A stretch of DNA of 64,000 bases, from positions 1 to 64,000 of the forward strand of contig NZ_JBQCJW010000008.1 in the NCBI RefSeq assembly GCF_051967575.1, read 5' to 3'. This stretch comes from Solibacillus silvestris_B (GTDB taxonomy: Bacteria > Bacillota > Bacilli > Bacillales_A > Planococcaceae). Positions 24,801 through 32,536 of this stretch are shown in pieces. The notes under the pieces are model-generated. The model did no database searches, was not told the origin of the DNA, and saw only the letters and a program-made list of their open reading frames with translations. Each line of letters begins with the position of its first letter. The stretch's first letter is position 1. A program made the translations under genes and the position numbers.

Positions 24801-25109
24801 TTAGTCGATTACTACACCTGATTTTTTTGCAACACGAACTTTTTTGCCATCTTTGATCTCATAACCTACACGAGTCGGCTCGCCAGATTTAGGATCGATT
24901 AGCATTACGTTCGAAACGTGGATTGCAGCTTCTTGAGATACAATTCCACCTTGTGGGTTAAGTTGGTTAGGTTTAACGTGTTTCTTAACGATGTTTACAC
25001 CTTCAACAAGAACGCGGTCCTGTTTTGGGAAAGCAGCTAAGATTACGCCTTCTTTACCTTTGTCTTTACCAGTAATTACTTTTACTTTGTCGCCCTTTTT
25101 AACATGCAT
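24801..25109 (-). CDS. rplX: 50S ribosomal protein L24
   Basis: L24 of 102 aa starting MHVKKGDKVKVITGKDKGKE, a KOW-domain assembly initiator. ATG 25109 has AAGGAGGTG upstream; the open frame continues 45 codons further but that part is the structured spacer. The 140-bp gap to rplN is unusually long and folded (see 25110-25255). Confidence 0.96.
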   Translation of the reverse strand: MHVKKGDKVKVITGKDKGKEGVILAAFPKQDRVLVEGVNIVKKHVKPNQLNPQGGIVSQEAAIHVSNVMLIDPKSGEPTRVGYEIKDGKKVRVAKKSGVVID

Positions 25110-25255
25110 TATGTGTCGCACCTCCTTGATTGGTACTGTCATGTAAATCACATTTGCCAGGGCAAATGTGCGCCCAGATTTTTTCGAGCCTGCTCGAAAA
25201 TAACAATTAAAAATCTGTGGCATCCGCCGGGGCTTTAATTTCAACGAAATTAAAG
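25110..25255 (-). repeat. Hairpin-rich spacer between rplN and rplX
   Basis: Three perfect inverted repeats lie in a row: CACATTTGCC/GGCAAATGTG (25149-25170), TTTTCGAGC/GCTCGAAAA (25181-25200) and CTTTAATTTC/GAAATTAAAG (25233-25255, overlapping the rplN stop). The second is enclosed by CCCAGATTTTT (25173-25183) with AAAAATCTGTGG (25209-25220). None has a proper T-run. It may be an RNA processing or stability region, or an inserted small repeat element. Confidence 0.6.
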
Positions 25256-25618
25256 AACTTCTGGAGCTAAAGAAACGATTTTCATGAAGTTGCCATCACG
25301 TAATTCACGTGCAACTGGTCCGAAAATACGAGTTCCGCGTGGTGACTTATCATCTTTGATAATTACGCAAGCATTTTCATCAAATTTAATGTAAGTACCG
25401 TCTTTACGACGTGCACCTGATTTTGTGCGAACGATAACAGCCTTAACAACGTCACCTTTCTTGACAACGCCACCTGGTGTTGCTTTCTTAACTGTACAAA
25501 CAACGATATCACCGATGTTTGCAGTTTTACGTCCAGAACCACCAAGTACTTTAATAGTTAAAACTTCACGTGCACCTGAGTTGTCAGCAACTTTCATACG
25601 ACTTTCTTGTTGAATCAC
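25250..25618 (-). CDS. rplN: 50S ribosomal protein L14
   Basis: L14 of 122 aa, beginning MIQQESRMKVADNSGAREVL and ending with MKIVSLAPEVL. It forms an inter-subunit bridge with 16S rRNA. Normal length. Its last codons overlap a perfect 10-bp hairpin that starts the unusual rplN-rplX spacer. Confidence 0.97.
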   Translation of the reverse strand: MIQQESRMKVADNSGAREVLTIKVLGGSGRKTANIGDIVVCTVKKATPGGVVKKGDVVKAVIVRTKSGARRKDGTYIKFDENACVIIKDDKSPRGTRIFGPVARELRDGNFMKIVSLAPEVL

Positions 25619-25664
25619 TTAGGTTACCTCCCTTCGGAAATATATTGTATTCCGAAATGTGTTA

Positions 25665-25928
25665 TTAAATAATAACCGCTTTTTCTACAACTTCAACTAA
25701 ACGGAAGCGTTTAGTAGCTGATAGCGGGCGAGTTTCCATGATACGTACGATATCACCGATATTCGCAGTGTTTTGCTCATCATGAGCTTTAAACTTTTTC
25801 GAGTATTTTACACGCTTGCCATAAAGCTTGTGCTTTTTGTGAGTTTCAACTAAAACAGTAATTGTTTTATCCATTTTGTCTGAAACAACACGGCCCGTGT
25901 AAACTTTGCGTTGGTTACGCTCAGTCAT
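25665..25928 (-). CDS. rpsQ: 30S ribosomal protein S17
   Basis: S17 of 87 aa, an OB-fold primary 16S binder: RKVYTGRVVSDKMDKTITVL, then FKAHDEQNTANIGDIVRIME. AGGAGGG upstream; 18 bp after rpmC. Confidence 0.97.
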   Translation of the reverse strand: MTERNQRKVYTGRVVSDKMDKTITVLVETHKKHKLYGKRVKYSKKFKAHDEQNTANIGDIVRIMETRPLSATKRFRLVEVVEKAVII

Positions 25929-25946
25929 ACTTAAAACCCTCCTTTA

Positions 25947-26147
25947 TCAGTTATTTGCACTGATTTCTCTTTCACGAATCACAGTTTTCATACGTGCGAT
26001 CGCTTTGCGAACTTCACGGATGCGAGCTGTGTTTTCTAATTGACCAGTCGCCAATTGGAAGCGAAGGTTGAAAAGCTCTTCTTTCAGTGATTTCACTTTT
26101 AATTCGATTTCAGAAGTGGCAAGGTCACGGATTTCATTAGCTTTCAT
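25947..26147 (-). CDS. rpmC: 50S ribosomal protein L29
   Basis: L29 of 66 aa, a two-helix protein near the exit tunnel: MKANEIRDLATSEIELKVKS, then NLRFQLATGQLENTARIREV. ATG 26147 gives the family length; the upstream frame extension is not conserved. The start overlaps the rplP stop by 11 bp. Confidence 0.95.
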   Translation of the reverse strand: MKANEIRDLATSEIELKVKSLKEELFNLRFQLATGQLENTARIREVRKAIARMKTVIREREISANN

Positions 26148-26571
26148 TAGATTCACCACCAGTTTCTTGACGTTTTACAATCTTACATTTAACAGGAAGT
26201 TTATGTGATGCTAAACGAAGTGCTTCACGTGCGATCTCTTCAGATACACCAGCGATTTCGAACATTACTTTTCCTGGTTTTACTACTGCTACCCAACCTT
26301 CAGGAGAACCTTTACCAGAACCCATGCGGACTTCTAGAGGCTTTTTCGTATAAGGTTTATGTGGGAAGATTTTAATCCAAACTTTACCGCCACGTTTCAT
26401 GTAACGAGTCATTGCGATACGAGCAGATTCGATTTGACGGTTAGTAATCCAAGATGCTGTAGTAGCTTGTAAGCCCCACTCACCGAAAGTTACTTCTTTG
26501 CCGCCTTTCGCTTCTCCGCGCATGTTACCACGGTGTTCACGACGATATTTTACGCGTTTAGGTAATAACAT
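26137..26571 (-). CDS. rplP: 50S ribosomal protein L16
   Basis: L16 of 144 aa starting MLLPKRVKYRREHRGNMRGE. The motif KPYTKKPLEVRMGSGKG and GWVAVVKPGKVMFEIAGV are typical; it organises the A site and peptidyl-transferase region. ATG 26571 is preceded by AAGGAGGC; it begins one base after the rpsC stop. Confidence 0.97.
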   Translation of the reverse strand: MLLPKRVKYRREHRGNMRGEAKGGKEVTFGEWGLQATTASWITNRQIESARIAMTRYMKRGGKVWIKIFPHKPYTKKPLEVRMGSGKGSPEGWVAVVKPGKVMFEIAGVSEEIAREALRLASHKLPVKCKIVKRQETGGESNES

Positions 26572-26572
26572 A

Positions 26573-27229
26573 TTATTTGCCTCCTTCCACAGAGTTCTTT
26601 TTAGTAGGAAGGACTTCACCACGGTAGATCCAAACTTTAACGCCTAGTTTACCGTAAGTTGTGTCTGCTTCAGCATGTGCATAATCAATGTCAGCACGTA
26701 ATGTATGAAGAGGAACAGTTCCTTCGCTATAGTGTTCAGCACGCGCGATATCAGCGCCACCTAAACGACCAGATACTTGTGTTTTAATACCTTTTGCACC
26801 AGCGCGCATTGTGCGTTGGATAGATTGTTTTTGAGCACGACGGAATGATACGCGGTTCTCAAGTTGACGAGCGATGTTTTCAGCTACTAATTTAGCGTCA
26901 AGATCTGCACGTTTGATTTCAATGATATTGATATGCACACGTTTACCAGTTACATCAGATAAATGTTTACGTAAGTTTTCTACTTCCGTACCACCTTTAC
27001 CGATTACCATACCTGGTTTCGCAGTGTGAATAGTGATGTTCACGCGATTTGCAGCGCGTTCGATTTCTACTTTAGATACAGATGCATCTTTAAGTTTCGT
27101 TTCGATATATTTACGTACTTTGATGTCTTCGTGTAATAAGTTTGCGTAGTCTTTCTCAGCGAACCACTTTGACTCCCAGTCACGAATAACACCAACACGT
27201 AGTCCTATTGGATGTACTTTTTGACCCAC
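26573..27229 (-). CDS. rpsC: 30S ribosomal protein S3
   Basis: S3 of 218 aa at the mRNA entry channel. The N-terminal KH domain has GMVIGKGGTEVENLRKHL; the C-terminal domain has GAKGIKTQVSGRLGGADIAR and GTVPLHTLRADIDYAHAEA. Only 3 bp separate it from rplV. Confidence 0.97.
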   Translation of the reverse strand: MGQKVHPIGLRVGVIRDWESKWFAEKDYANLLHEDIKVRKYIETKLKDASVSKVEIERAANRVNITIHTAKPGMVIGKGGTEVENLRKHLSDVTGKRVHINIIEIKRADLDAKLVAENIARQLENRVSFRRAQKQSIQRTMRAGAKGIKTQVSGRLGGADIARAEHYSEGTVPLHTLRADIDYAHAEADTTYGKLGVKVWIYRGEVLPTKKNSVEGGK

Positions 27230-27232
27230 GGA

Positions 27233-27577
27233 TTAAACCTCCTTCTTCTCAGATACCACAACTGTAATGTGGCTTGTACGTTTGTTGATTGCCGATGCGC
27301 GACCTTGTGCACGTGGGCGGAAACGTTTTAATGTTGGACCTTCATCAACAAAGATTTCAGATACAACTAAGTTATTAATATCTAACTCGTAGTTGTGTTC
27401 AGCGTTAGCAACTGCAGATTTTAATACTTTCTCAACGACTGGAGACGCCGCTTTTGGAGTATGACGTAAAATTGCAACTGCTTCACCAATTTGCTTGCCT
27501 CGGATTAAGTCTACTACTAGACGTACTTTACGAGGAGCGATACGAACTGTACGAGCGATAGCTTTAGCTTGTGTCAT
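27233..27577 (-). CDS. rplV: 50S ribosomal protein L22
   Basis: L22 of 114 aa. It lines the exit tunnel; the extended loop region RFRPRAQGRASAINKRTSH is intact, with no insertion or deletion of the macrolide-resistance kind visible. GGAGGTAAA upstream; 22 bp after rpsS. Confidence 0.97.
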   Translation of the reverse strand: MTQAKAIARTVRIAPRKVRLVVDLIRGKQIGEAVAILRHTPKAASPVVEKVLKSAVANAEHNYELDINNLVVSEIFVDEGPTLKRFRPRAQGRASAINKRTSHITVVVSEKKEV

Positions 27578-27599
27578 TAGGATTTACCTCCTCTCAAAA

Positions 27600-27878
27600 T
27601 TAGCGTCTTGTTTTCTTGTCATCTGCACCGTGACCTTTATAAGTACGTGTCGGTGCGAACTCACCAAGTTTGTGACCTACCATATCTTCTGTCACGTATA
27701 CAGGAACGTGTTTACGTCCATCATATACAGCGATTGTTAAACCGATGAAGTTTGGGAAGATAGTAGAACGGCGAGACCAAGTCTTGATAACTTGTTTTTT
27801 CTCAGAAGCCTCTTGTGCTTCCACCTTTTTCATTAGGTGGTCATCAACAAAAGGTCCTTTCTTTAAGCTGCGACCCAT
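27600..27878 (-). CDS. rpsS: 30S ribosomal protein S19
   Basis: S19 of 92 aa, MGRSLKKGPFVDDHLMKKVE, then TWSRRSTIFPNFIGLTIAVY and GHKLGEFAPTRTY. It forms a complex with S13 in the 30S head. AGGGAGG upstream; 60 bp after rplB. Confidence 0.97.
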   Translation of the reverse strand: MGRSLKKGPFVDDHLMKKVEAQEASEKKQVIKTWSRRSTIFPNFIGLTIAVYDGRKHVPVYVTEDMVGHKLGEFAPTRTYKGHGADDKKTRR

Positions 27879-27938
27879 TTAGGAACCTCCCTCCGTGATA
27901 CGACCACGGCTCTCGAACTGAACCGTAGTTTTACCACA

Positions 27939-28769
27939 TTATTTTTTACGTCCACGAATAATAAATTTAGATGATTTATTTTTCTTGCTACGAGTTTTGT
28001 AACCAAGAGCTGGTTTGCCCCATGGTGTCATTGGAGATTTACGTCCGATTGGAGAACGTCCTTCACCACCACCGTGTGGGTGATCGTTAGGGTTCATTAC
28101 AGAACCACGTACAGTTGGGCGTTTACCTAACCAACGAGAACGACCTGCTTTACCGATGTTGATAAGTTCGTGTTGCTCGTTACCAACTTGACCGATTGTT
28201 GCACGGCAAGTAGCAAGGATTAAACGTACTTCACCAGATTGTAAGCGAACGATTACATACTTACCTTCACGACCTAATACTTGCGCAGAAGTACCAGCTG
28301 AACGTACTAATTGTCCACCTTTGCCAGGTTTCATTTCGATGTTATGGATTGTAGTACCCATTGGAATATTTGCTAATGGTAAAGCGTTACCTACTTTGAT
28401 GTCCGCTTCTGGACCTGAATGAATAGTTTGACCTACTTCAAGACCTTTCGGAGCTAAGATATAACGTTTTTCACCGTCAGCGTAGTTAATTAAAGCGATG
28501 TTCGCAGAACGGTTTGGATCGTACTCGATTGTAGCAACGCGTCCTGGAATGCCGTCTTTAAGACGTTTAAAATCGATAACACGGTATTGTTTCTTGTGAC
28601 CGCCACCGTGATGACGAACAGTAATTTTACCCTGGTTGTTACGACCAGCTTTGCGTTTAGTCGGTTCTAATAAAGACTTTTCAGGTTTATTAGTAGTAAT
28701 TTCAGCAAAGTCAGATGATGTCATGTTACGACGACCATTTGAGGTTGGCTTATACTTTTTAATCGCCAT
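27939..28769 (-). CDS. rplB: 50S ribosomal protein L2
   Basis: L2 of 276 aa, needed for peptidyl-transferase assembly and subunit joining. The C-terminal signature GSVMNPNDHPHGGGEGRSPI, with the conserved histidines, is intact. Normal length; AAGGAGGGA upstream. Confidence 0.97.
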   Translation of the reverse strand: MAIKKYKPTSNGRRNMTSSDFAEITTNKPEKSLLEPTKRKAGRNNQGKITVRHHGGGHKKQYRVIDFKRLKDGIPGRVATIEYDPNRSANIALINYADGEKRYILAPKGLEVGQTIHSGPEADIKVGNALPLANIPMGTTIHNIEMKPGKGGQLVRSAGTSAQVLGREGKYVIVRLQSGEVRLILATCRATIGQVGNEQHELINIGKAGRSRWLGKRPTVRGSVMNPNDHPHGGGEGRSPIGRKSPMTPWGKPALGYKTRSKKNKSSKFIIRGRKK

Positions 28770-28812
28770 TTGTATTCCCTCCTTCTTTAAGGTTACTTAT
28801 ATAAATTTGAAA

Positions 28813-29097
28813 TTAGATTTCGAATAATTCGATTTCTTTTGAATCAGCAGTTAATTTAACAATCGCTTTACGACGTTTGTTTGTGTAGCCGCCGAATTTA
28901 CCAACGCGTTTGAACTTACCTTTGTAGTTCATTACGTTTACTTTCTCAACTTTAACACCGAAGATTTCTTCAACAGCGTCTTTAACTTGAGTTTTGTTAG
29001 CGCGAGTGTCTACTTCGAAAGTATACTTTTTCTCTGCCATAATTTCTGAAGAACGCTCAGTAATGACCGGACGTTTTAAGATATCACGTGCTTCCAT
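28813..29097 (-). CDS. rplW: 50S ribosomal protein L23
   Basis: L23 of 94 aa, the tunnel-exit docking site for trigger factor and SRP. KRPVITERSSEIMAEKKYTF and NYKGKFKRVGKFGGYTNKRR are typical. Its start codon overlaps the rplD stop by 1 bp. Confidence 0.97.
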   Translation of the reverse strand: MEARDILKRPVITERSSEIMAEKKYTFEVDTRANKTQVKDAVEEIFGVKVEKVNVMNYKGKFKRVGKFGGYTNKRRKAIVKLTADSKEIELFEI

Positions 29098-29720
29098 TAT
29101 CCAAGCACCTCCTCAACTTTTTTTACAGCATCTTGAGTGAATACAACTTTATCGTGACCTAAAAGATCAAGAACGTTGATTCCAGAAGCTGTTAACACTG
29201 TAACACCTGGGATGTTACGTGCAGATAAAATAGCGTTTTCGTTAATTTCAGCAGTTACGAATAATGCTTTTTTACCGATTTCCAATGCAGCTAATACTGC
29301 TTTGAAATCTTTTGTTTTTGGTGCATCAAATGTTAATGCATCAAGCACTACTAAGTTTTGCTCTAATACTTTCGCAGATAAAGCAGACTTAATCGCTAAG
29401 CGGCGAACTTTCTTAGGTAGTTTGTAAGCGTAGCTACGTGGAGTAGGACCGAATACAATACCACCGCCACGCCATTGTGGAGAGCGGATCGAACCTTGAC
29501 GAGCACGACCAGTTCCTTTTTGGCGCCATGGTTTACGACCACCACCAGCAACTTCTGAACGGTTTTTAACTTTGTGATTACCTTGACGTAAAGATGCGCG
29601 TTGAGCAACAACTGCGTCGAATAATACAGCTTCGTTTGGCTCGATTCCGAAAATCGCATCGTTTAATTCGATTTCGCCAACTGAAGCACCTGTTTGACTA
29701 AGTACTGAAACCTTTGTCAT
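29097..29720 (-). CDS. rplD: 50S ribosomal protein L4
   Basis: L4 of 207 aa. The tunnel loop KPWRQKGTGRARQGSIRSPQ is intact, without obvious macrolide-resistance changes. In E. coli L4 represses the S10 operon; Gram-positive S10 leaders differ. GGAGG upstream; 27 bp after rplC. Confidence 0.97.
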   Translation of the reverse strand: MTKVSVLSQTGASVGEIELNDAIFGIEPNEAVLFDAVVAQRASLRQGNHKVKNRSEVAGGGRKPWRQKGTGRARQGSIRSPQWRGGGIVFGPTPRSYAYKLPKKVRRLAIKSALSAKVLEQNLVVLDALTFDAPKTKDFKAVLAALEIGKKALFVTAEINENAILSARNIPGVTVLTASGINVLDLLGHDKVVFTQDAVKKVEEVLG

Positions 29721-29747
29721 TCCTGTTTCCTCCTTTCTTTAAGAGAA

Positions 29748-30377
29748 TTATTTTGATTTAATAGCAGTCTTAACTGTTACTAATGCTTTTTTAGAACCAG
29801 GAACATTACCTTTAACCAATAATAGGTTACGTTCAACATCAACCTTAACGATTTCAAGGTTTTGGATTGTTACAACGTTGCCACCCATTTGACCAGGTAA
29901 TTTCTTTTGCTTGAATACGCGGTTCGGAGCTACTGGACCCATAGAACCAACACGACGGTGATAACGAGAACCGTGAGACATAGGACCACGAGATTGTCCA
30001 TGACGCTTAATAGCACCTTGGAAACCTTTACCTTTTGTTACACCTGTTACATCGATTACATCGCCTTCAGCGAAAATTTCAACCTTGACTTCTTGACCAA
30101 CTTCGTAAGTCGCAGCTTCTAAGTTGCGGAACTCACGGATGAAGCGCTTAGGAGCAGTATTTGCTTTTGCTACGTGACCTTGTGCAGGTTTGTTGGCAAG
30201 CTTAACGCGCTTGTCCTCGAAACCTAATTGGATCGCTTCGTAGCCATCAGTTTCAACAGTTTTCTTTTGTAAAACTACGTTTGGAGTAGCTTCGATTACT
30301 GTTACTGGGATAAGATCTCCGTTTTCAGCGAAAACTTGAGTCATACCAATTTTTCTACCTAAGATTCCTTTAGTCAT
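29748..30377 (-). CDS. rplC: 50S ribosomal protein L3
   Basis: L3 of 209 aa, an assembly initiator. MTKGILGRKIGMTQVFAENG opens it, and the loop near the peptidyl-transferase centre contains GRSRGPMSHGSRYHRRVGSM-type sequence (HGQSRGPMSHGSRYHRR). AGGAGGTG upstream; 51 bp after rpsJ. Confidence 0.97.
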   Translation of the reverse strand: MTKGILGRKIGMTQVFAENGDLIPVTVIEATPNVVLQKKTVETDGYEAIQLGFEDKRVKLANKPAQGHVAKANTAPKRFIREFRNLEAATYEVGQEVKVEIFAEGDVIDVTGVTKGKGFQGAIKRHGQSRGPMSHGSRYHRRVGSMGPVAPNRVFKQKKLPGQMGGNVVTIQNLEIVKVDVERNLLLVKGNVPGSKKALVTVKTAIKSK

Positions 30378-30428
30378 TTGTCACACCTCCTGTTAAATTT
30401 AAGAAAAGTTTTATATTTGTTTTTACCA

Positions 30429-30737
30429 TTAAAGTTTGATCTCGATATCAACGCCAGATGGTAAATCAAGCTTCATTAACGCGTCAACAGTTTGTGGTGT
30501 CGGGTTAACGATGTCGATAAGACGTTTATGTGTGCGCATTTCAAATTGCTCACGAGAATCTTTGTACTTATGAACCGCACGTAAGATCGTGTATACAGAT
30601 CTTTCAGTTGGTAGTGGGATCGGACCCGATACTCCAGCACCTGAACGTTTCGCAGTTTCAACGATTTTCTCAGCAGATTGATCAAGGATACGGTGATCAT
30701 ACGCTTTTAAACGAATACGAATTTTTTGTTTTGCCAT
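30429..30737 (-). CDS. rpsJ: 30S ribosomal protein S10 (NusE)
   Basis: S10 of 102 aa starting MAKQKIRIRLKAYDHRILDQ. It serves the 30S head and, as NusE, antitermination with NusB. ATG 30737 is preceded by GAAGGAGGGAAAG; the open frame extends 38 codons upstream into the leader, which is not coding. First gene of the long S10-spc-alpha cluster. Confidence 0.97.
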   Translation of the reverse strand: MAKQKIRIRLKAYDHRILDQSAEKIVETAKRSGAGVSGPIPLPTERSVYTILRAVHKYKDSREQFEMRTHKRLIDIVNPTPQTVDALMKLDLPSGVDIEIKL

Positions 30738-30866
30738 TACTTTCCCTCCTTCTCGCCTATTTTCTAGACATTCTCCACGAAAATTTCTCCTACACACCGC
30801 CATGGCAAAGCGGCCGGGTGTGTCGGCAACCTCTCGCTTCATCGCAGTCAAAGACCAACATTCAAC
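30738..30866 (-). promoter_or_regulatory. S10 operon leader with hairpin
   Basis: The leader of about 125 nt contains ACACACC (30792-30798) pairing with GGTGTGT (30817-30823), extended inward by GCC/GGC. No long U-run follows, so a translational or processing role is as possible as attenuation. Confidence 0.5.
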
Positions 30867-30895
30867 ATTATATACAATAAAAAAGAAGTTCGCAA
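30867..30895 (-). promoter_or_regulatory. S10 operon promoter
   Basis: TTGCGA (30890-30895) and a perfect TATAAT (30867-30872), 17 bp apart on the minus strand, lie about 130 bp upstream of rpsJ. It is the strongest promoter in the region and should drive the roughly 14-kb ribosomal cluster. Confidence 0.8.
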
Positions 30896-31064
30896 GTCTT
30901 TTAGCAAAATTCTTTTTAATAATGTTTTATTCTTTATTATTTAAGTTCGCTCTTTTTTTGAGCCGTTATCTAGTATATAAGAGTATGAACTTGAAAGCAA
31001 CAGAAAAGGGATGAATATGCCTAAAATAAATTATTCTGAAAACGATAGCGGCAAAGAAACAAAA
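30896..31064. other. Intergenic stretch upstream of the S10 promoter
   Basis: AT-rich, with T-runs on both strands. I see no gene. A plus-strand frame from 31011 crosses the terminator and the antisense of the transporter gene and is a shadow. Confidence 0.45.
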
Positions 31065-31098
31065 AGTCGTCGCCTTCAATTTGCTGAAGGTGACGACT
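31065..31098 (-). terminator. Terminator of the YuiF-like transporter gene
   Basis: AGTCGTCGCCTTCA (31065-31078) pairs with TGAAGGTGACGACT (31085-31098), with one G-T pair, followed on the minus strand by TTTTTG. It begins just after the stop codon at 31102. Confidence 0.85.
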
Positions 31099-31101
31099 AT
31101 A

Positions 31102-32421
31102 TTATAGGAAGAAAACGACTGCAAGCCATCCAAAAATCACTTGCGGTATATTGTAGAATACGAATGTTGGAACACATGTATCCCAAATATGATTGTGCTG
31201 ACCGTCCACATTCAATCCTGCTGTCGGGCCCAATGTGGAATCAGACGCAGGTGAACCCGCATCTCCCAGTACCCCCGCTGTGCCTATTAAGCAAATAATC
31301 GCTAAATCGCTTAATCCTAATTCCATTGCTAATGGCACGAAAATCGCCGCAATGATTGGAATTGTCGCAAATGAGGAACCAATACCCATCGTTACGATCA
31401 AACCTACTACAAGCATCACGAAAACCGCTATACTCACATTGCCGCCAAATAGTTCCATTGCATTTGCCACTAGCGGCTCTACATCTCCTGTAGTATTTAT
31501 TACAGCAGAGAAGCCATTTGCGGAAATCATAACAAAGCCGACAAACGCCATCATACGCATACCATCAGAAAGTACATTATCCGCTTCTTTCCATTTTAAA
31601 GCGTCTGTTGCATACAAAATTATAATCCCGACAAGCGAACCGATAATCATGGACCCTGTAGGAATTTGCACGGCAAGTGATACGACTAGTGCAATCACCG
31701 CAAAAATGATATTGCGTGTTTTCATTTCTTTTTCTAATTCATTCGTATTTTCCACTTCAACTTGCTTGTACTTGCGCGGTTTGCGGTATGCGATAAATGC
31801 TCCTGCAAGCCCTGCAGCCATTCCTAATGCAACAATGGCCATCGCTTTCGGAACATCCTGCATCGCAACTTCAAGTCCTGCAAGCCCCATCTGTGTCACG
31901 ATGAGATCCTGGTAAATTAAACCGAATCCCGCCGGTATGAACATATACGGCATAATCAAACCAAACGTTAAAATACATGCGATTAAACGGCGATCAATTT
32001 CCAGCATATTCATTAGCCGGATCATTGGCGGTACAATTAACGGGATAAAGGCGATATGCACCGGGATCAAATTTTGAGACATTATCGCAAGCGCCAATAG
32101 TACGAGAAAAATGAGCGCTTTTGCCAACCCTTTTTTCTGTGAATCCCCTTCACGCTGTACTAGCTTCAAAATTGCTTTAACTAGTACTTCGGGAATTCCT
32201 GTACGGGAAATGGCCAGTGCAAAACCTCCGAGCATTGCATAGCTGAGCGCAATCGTTGCACCACTTCCTAGTCCTCCGACAAATGCATCAATTGTAGCTT
32301 TAATATTTAAGCCGCTCGCCAGTCCCCCGGCAAGGGCGCCAATTGTTAGTGACAAAACGACATTTATACGCAGCAGGCTTAAAACGAGCATAATTCCTAC
32401 CGCCACTAAAACAGCATTCAT
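31102..32421 (-). CDS. Na+/H+ antiporter-family transporter (YuiF-like, ion transporter superfamily)
   Basis: A membrane protein of 439-442 aa with about 11-12 hydrophobic segments and a cytoplasmic charged loop near residue 220 (KQVEVENTNELEKEMKTR). The C-terminal half carries the motif GDAGSPASDSTLGPTAGLN, typical of the YuiF group of the IT superfamily. These are annotated as Na+/H+ antiporters or amino-acid (possibly arginine or histidine) transporters; the substrate is not proven. The start is ATG 32421 or GTG 32430; neither has a strong site. A single-gene unit with its own terminator, outside any conserved ribosomal operon. Confidence 0.75.
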   Translation of the reverse strand: MNAVLVAVGIMLVLSLLRINVVLSLTIGALAGGLASGLNIKATIDAFVGGLGSGATIALSYAMLGGFALAISRTGIPEVLVKAILKLVQREGDSQKKGLAKALIFLVLLALAIMSQNLIPVHIAFIPLIVPPMIRLMNMLEIDRRLIACILTFGLIMPYMFIPAGFGLIYQDLIVTQMGLAGLEVAMQDVPKAMAIVALGMAAGLAGAFIAYRKPRKYKQVEVENTNELEKEMKTRNIIFAVIALVVSLAVQIPTGSMIIGSLVGIIILYATDALKWKEADNVLSDGMRMMAFVGFVMISANGFSAVINTTGDVEPLVANAMELFGGNVSIAVFVMLVVGLIVTMGIGSSFATIPIIAAIFVPLAMELGLSDLAIICLIGTAGVLGDAGSPASDSTLGPTAGLNVDGQHNHIWDTCVPTFVFYNIPQVIFGWLAVVFFL

Positions 32422-32495
32422 GTTGTACACTTCACTTTCGTATGCTAAATTACTAATGTGTTAAAGTTACAAGAAAAAGAATGCTTCGTCAATGC

Positions 32496-32531
32496 AAAAA
32501 ACCATCAATTTTTTTATAATTGACGGTTTTT
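32496..32531 (-). terminator. Terminator of the bceAB-like operon
   Basis: AAAAACCGTCAATT and AATTGATGGTTTTT form a 13-of-14 stem on the minus strand, 6 bases after the permease stop, followed by further T. It separates the permease from the YuiF-like gene. Confidence 0.75.
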
Positions 32532-32536
32532 CAGCA

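Noticed and set aside
29500..29560. Possible macrolide-resistance changes in the L4 or L22 tunnel loops
   Set aside because: Both loops have normal length and the conserved residues.
30738..30851. 38-codon N-terminal extension of rpsJ
   Set aside because: It lies in the leader hairpin, is not conserved in S10, and the internal ATG has a strong ribosome-binding site.
31235..31915. 226-codon plus-strand open frame opposite the YuiF-like transporter
   Set aside because: No ribosome-binding site; it is the antisense shadow of a membrane-protein gene with clear family motifs.
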